Positions 8,091-9,312 of a stretch of 9,312 nt of DNA are shown here, one piece after another (position 1 is the stretch's first letter; every line of letters starts with the position of its first letter). The translations under genes were made by a program, and so were the position numbers. The notes under the pieces are model-generated. The model was not told the DNA's origin and did no database searches. It was given only the letters and a program-made list of their open reading frames with translations. The stretch lies in contig JAJXWE010000031.1 in assembly GCA_021781775.1 (NCBI GenBank), positions 1 through 9,312 of the forward strand. The letters are read 5' to 3'. Source of the stretch: Pseudomonadota bacterium. Its GTDB lineage: Bacteria > Pseudomonadota > Gammaproteobacteria > Steroidobacterales > Steroidobacteraceae.

Positions 8091-8444
8091 ATGCCGAAAT
8101 TCTCTCAGAGGCACAAGCAAGGCGCGGCCAACGCCATCACAAAACGAGGAGCGCCGCGTGCAATTGGCGAGCTGCTCACGCGTGGCGCGCCTGTTTTGTC
8201 GCAGATCCGCGACCAATCGGCGCGCCAGACCTTCTGGCAGAGTTGGTTTTCCGAACAGTTGCCCGAGGCACTCGGCGCGCACATCACCGGCGCGGTGGCG
8301 CGTGACGGCATCCTAACAGCATTCGCCGATTCGGCTGCGTGGGCGGCGCGCCTGCGTTACGCGCTGCGCGAACTGCAGCCGGCGATCGAGCGCGCCGACC
8401 CGGGCGTGCGTGAGATCAGGGTCCGGGTGTTGCCGCGCGCCTAA
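8091..8444 (+). CDS. dciA: DUF721 / DciA family protein (probable replicative helicase loader)
   Basis: A 117-residue protein of the DUF721 family, whose characterised member DciA loads the DnaB helicase at replication origins in bacteria lacking DnaC or DnaI. The KH-like DUF721 core is seen at residues 55-115: LPEALGAHITGAVARDG, the strongly conserved ADSAAWAARLRY (79-90) and the last strand VREIRVRVLP. The N terminus (1-30) is basic, fitting nucleic acid contact. The frame is open far upstream, through the spacer into the opposite-strand peptidase gene, but the ATG at 8091 is preferred: it follows the putative promoter and gives the usual length. The ribosome binding site is poor. It is the only plus-strand gene between two minus-strand genes and its stop is 9 nt from the lpxC stop. 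Family is secure; the loader role is transferred from relatives. Confidence 0.88.
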   Translation: MPKFSQRHKQGAANAITKRGAPRAIGELLTRGAPVLSQIRDQSARQTFWQSWFSEQLPEALGAHITGAVARDGILTAFADSAAWAARLRYALRELQPAIERADPGVREIRVRVLPRA

Positions 8445-8451
8445 CGGCGCG
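8436..8451. repeat. Hairpin at the convergent dciA-lpxC junction
   Basis: CGCGCC (8436-8441) pairs with GGCGCG (8446-8451) around the loop TAAC, which contains the stop codon of the DUF721 gene. An alternative 7-bp pairing (8432-8438 with 8447-8453) is also possible. There is no T-run on either side. It lies in the 9-bp gap between convergent genes and could act on both transcripts, but this is only inferred from position. Confidence 0.4.
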
Positions 8452-8453
8452 GC

Positions 8454-9312
8454 TCAGCCGCTGCCGAGGGCGGCGGCTTCGAGATAGGAAATCGGCGCCT
8501 CGTCGTAGGACTCGAAGGCAACCTCTTCCCAGGCCGAGCGGTCGGCGAGCAATGCGCGCAGCAACTTGTTGTTCAGTCCGTGACCGGACTTGTAGCCGCT
8601 GAATTCGCCGATCAGTCCGTGGCCGAGCAGGTACAGATCGCCGATTGCATCGAGGATCTTGTGCTTGACGAACTCGTCCTCGTAACGCAGTCCGTCCTCG
8701 TTCAGGACGCGGAAGTCATCGAGCACGATTGCATTGTCGAGATTGCCGCCGAGCGCGAGGTTGTGCGCGCGCAGCGTCTCGAGGTCGCGCAGGAAACCGA
8801 AGGTGCGCGCCCGGCTGACTTCCTTCAGAAACGACGTGGTGGAAAAATCCATCGAGGCGCGCTGCGCGCGCCGCTTGAACAGCGGGTGGTTGAACTCGAT
8901 CTCGAAGTTGACCTTGAAGCCGTCGAACGGGCTGAACTCGGCCCACTTGTCGCCGTCGCTCACCTTCAGCCGCTTGGTGATGCGGATGAAGCGCTTCGGC
9001 TCGGAGAGTTCCTCGATGCCGGCGGATTGCAGCAGGAACACGAACGGCCCCGCGCTGCCGTCCATGATCGGCACCTCGGGCGCCGACAGTTCCACCACCG
9101 CATTGTCGATGCCGAGCCCGGCGAAGGCCGACAGCAGATGCTCGACGGTCGAGACGCGCGCCGCGCCCTTGCACAGCGTCGTGCCCAGCATCGTATCACC
9201 GACGTTCTCGGCATCGGCTCGCACCTCGGCGGGAACCGGCAGATCGGTGCGCCGGAAGACGATGCCTGAGTCGGCCGGTGCGGGGCGCAGTGTCATCAGC
9301 ACTTTCTTGCCC
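8454..9312 (-). CDS. lpxC: UDP-3-O-acyl-N-acetylglucosamine deacetylase LpxC (5' end outside window)
   Basis: Zinc deacetylase for the committed step of lipid A synthesis, acting in the cytoplasm on UDP-3-O-acyl-GlcNAc. The frame runs off the window edge: the codons before 9302 read GKKVLMTLRPAP, matching E. coli residues near 21-31, so about 20 N-terminal residues are missing and the GTG at 9302 is internal. Counting from that GTG, catalytic E54 and zinc ligand H55 (STVEHL), zinc ligands H214 and D218 (KHKILD) and H241 (SGH) correspond to E. coli E78, H79, H238, D242 and H265. PEVPIMDGSAGPFV and SRARTFGFLRD are further signatures. The C terminus, ISYLEAAALGSG, differs from the E. coli tail that directs FtsH degradation, so turnover control cannot be assumed. 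In related genomes ftsZ precedes lpxC, and would lie just beyond the window end. Confidence 0.97.
   Translation of the reverse strand, partial: GKKVLMTLRPAPADSGIVFRRTDLPVPAEVRADAENVGDTMLGTTLCKGAARVSTVEHLLSAFAGLGIDNAVVELSAPEVPIMDGSAGPFVFLLQSAGIEELSEPKRFIRITKRLKVSDGDKWAEFSPFDGFKVNFEIEFNHPLFKRRAQRASMDFSTTSFLKEVSRARTFGFLRDLETLRAHNLALGGNLDNAIVLDDFRVLNEDGLRYEDEFVKHKILDAIGDLYLLGHGLIGEFSGYKSGHGLNNKLLRALLADRSAWEEVAFESYDEAPISYLEAAALGSG

Noticed and set aside
8580..9269. A 229-codon frame antisense to lpxC
   Set aside because: In register with lpxC and explained by avoidance of TTA, CTA and TCA codons; no domain signature.

Overview
The window is a GC-rich stretch of a proteobacterial chromosome made almost entirely of conserved housekeeping genes. 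Gene content and order (pilC-pilD-coaE-zapD-yacG converging on mutT-secA, with an M23 peptidase, a DUF721/DciA gene and lpxC beyond) match the region that in Escherichia coli reads lpxC-secM-secA-mutT facing yacG-zapD-coaE, with hofC close by. This points to a gammaproteobacterium with a type IV pilus assembly locus. Betaproteobacteria carry related arrangements, so the class is likely but not proven. I see no mobile element, tRNA, rRNA, CRISPR array or sign of recent transfer.

Layout. Positions 1-3166 are a plus-strand block: the 3' end of pilC (inner-membrane pilus platform), pilD (prepilin peptidase), coaE (last step of CoA synthesis), zapD (FtsZ bundling) and yacG (gyrase inhibitor). The block splits into pilC-pilD, coaE, and zapD-yacG, separated by GC hairpins and putative -10 boxes. 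Positions 3167-6762 are a minus-strand block: secA (protein export ATPase), mutT (8-oxo-dGTPase) and an unrecognised 134-residue gene that overlaps mutT. Positions 6763-6937 are a 175-bp leader region with strong GC palindromes, a putative secA promoter and a doubtful 22-codon ORF. Positions 6938-8014 encode a membrane-anchored M23 (LytM-type) peptidase on the minus strand. Divergent from it is a DUF721/DciA gene (8091-8444, plus), which converges on the 3' end of lpxC (8454 to the window end, minus; its 5' end is cut off).

The genes are linked by envelope growth and the cell cycle: LpxC commits to lipid A synthesis, the M23 protein cuts or regulates peptidoglycan, SecA exports envelope proteins, ZapD organises the Z ring, DciA-type proteins load the replicative helicase, YacG and MutT act on DNA topology and the nucleotide pool, and PilC/PilD build pili. 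No new multi-gene system is visible. The points most worth a second look are the conserved-looking unknown gene coupled to mutT, possible leaderless promoters at coaE and zapD, an 11-bp inverted repeat at the zapD promoter, and the structured secA leader in the slot that secM occupies in E. coli. No gap between genes exceeds 300 bases.
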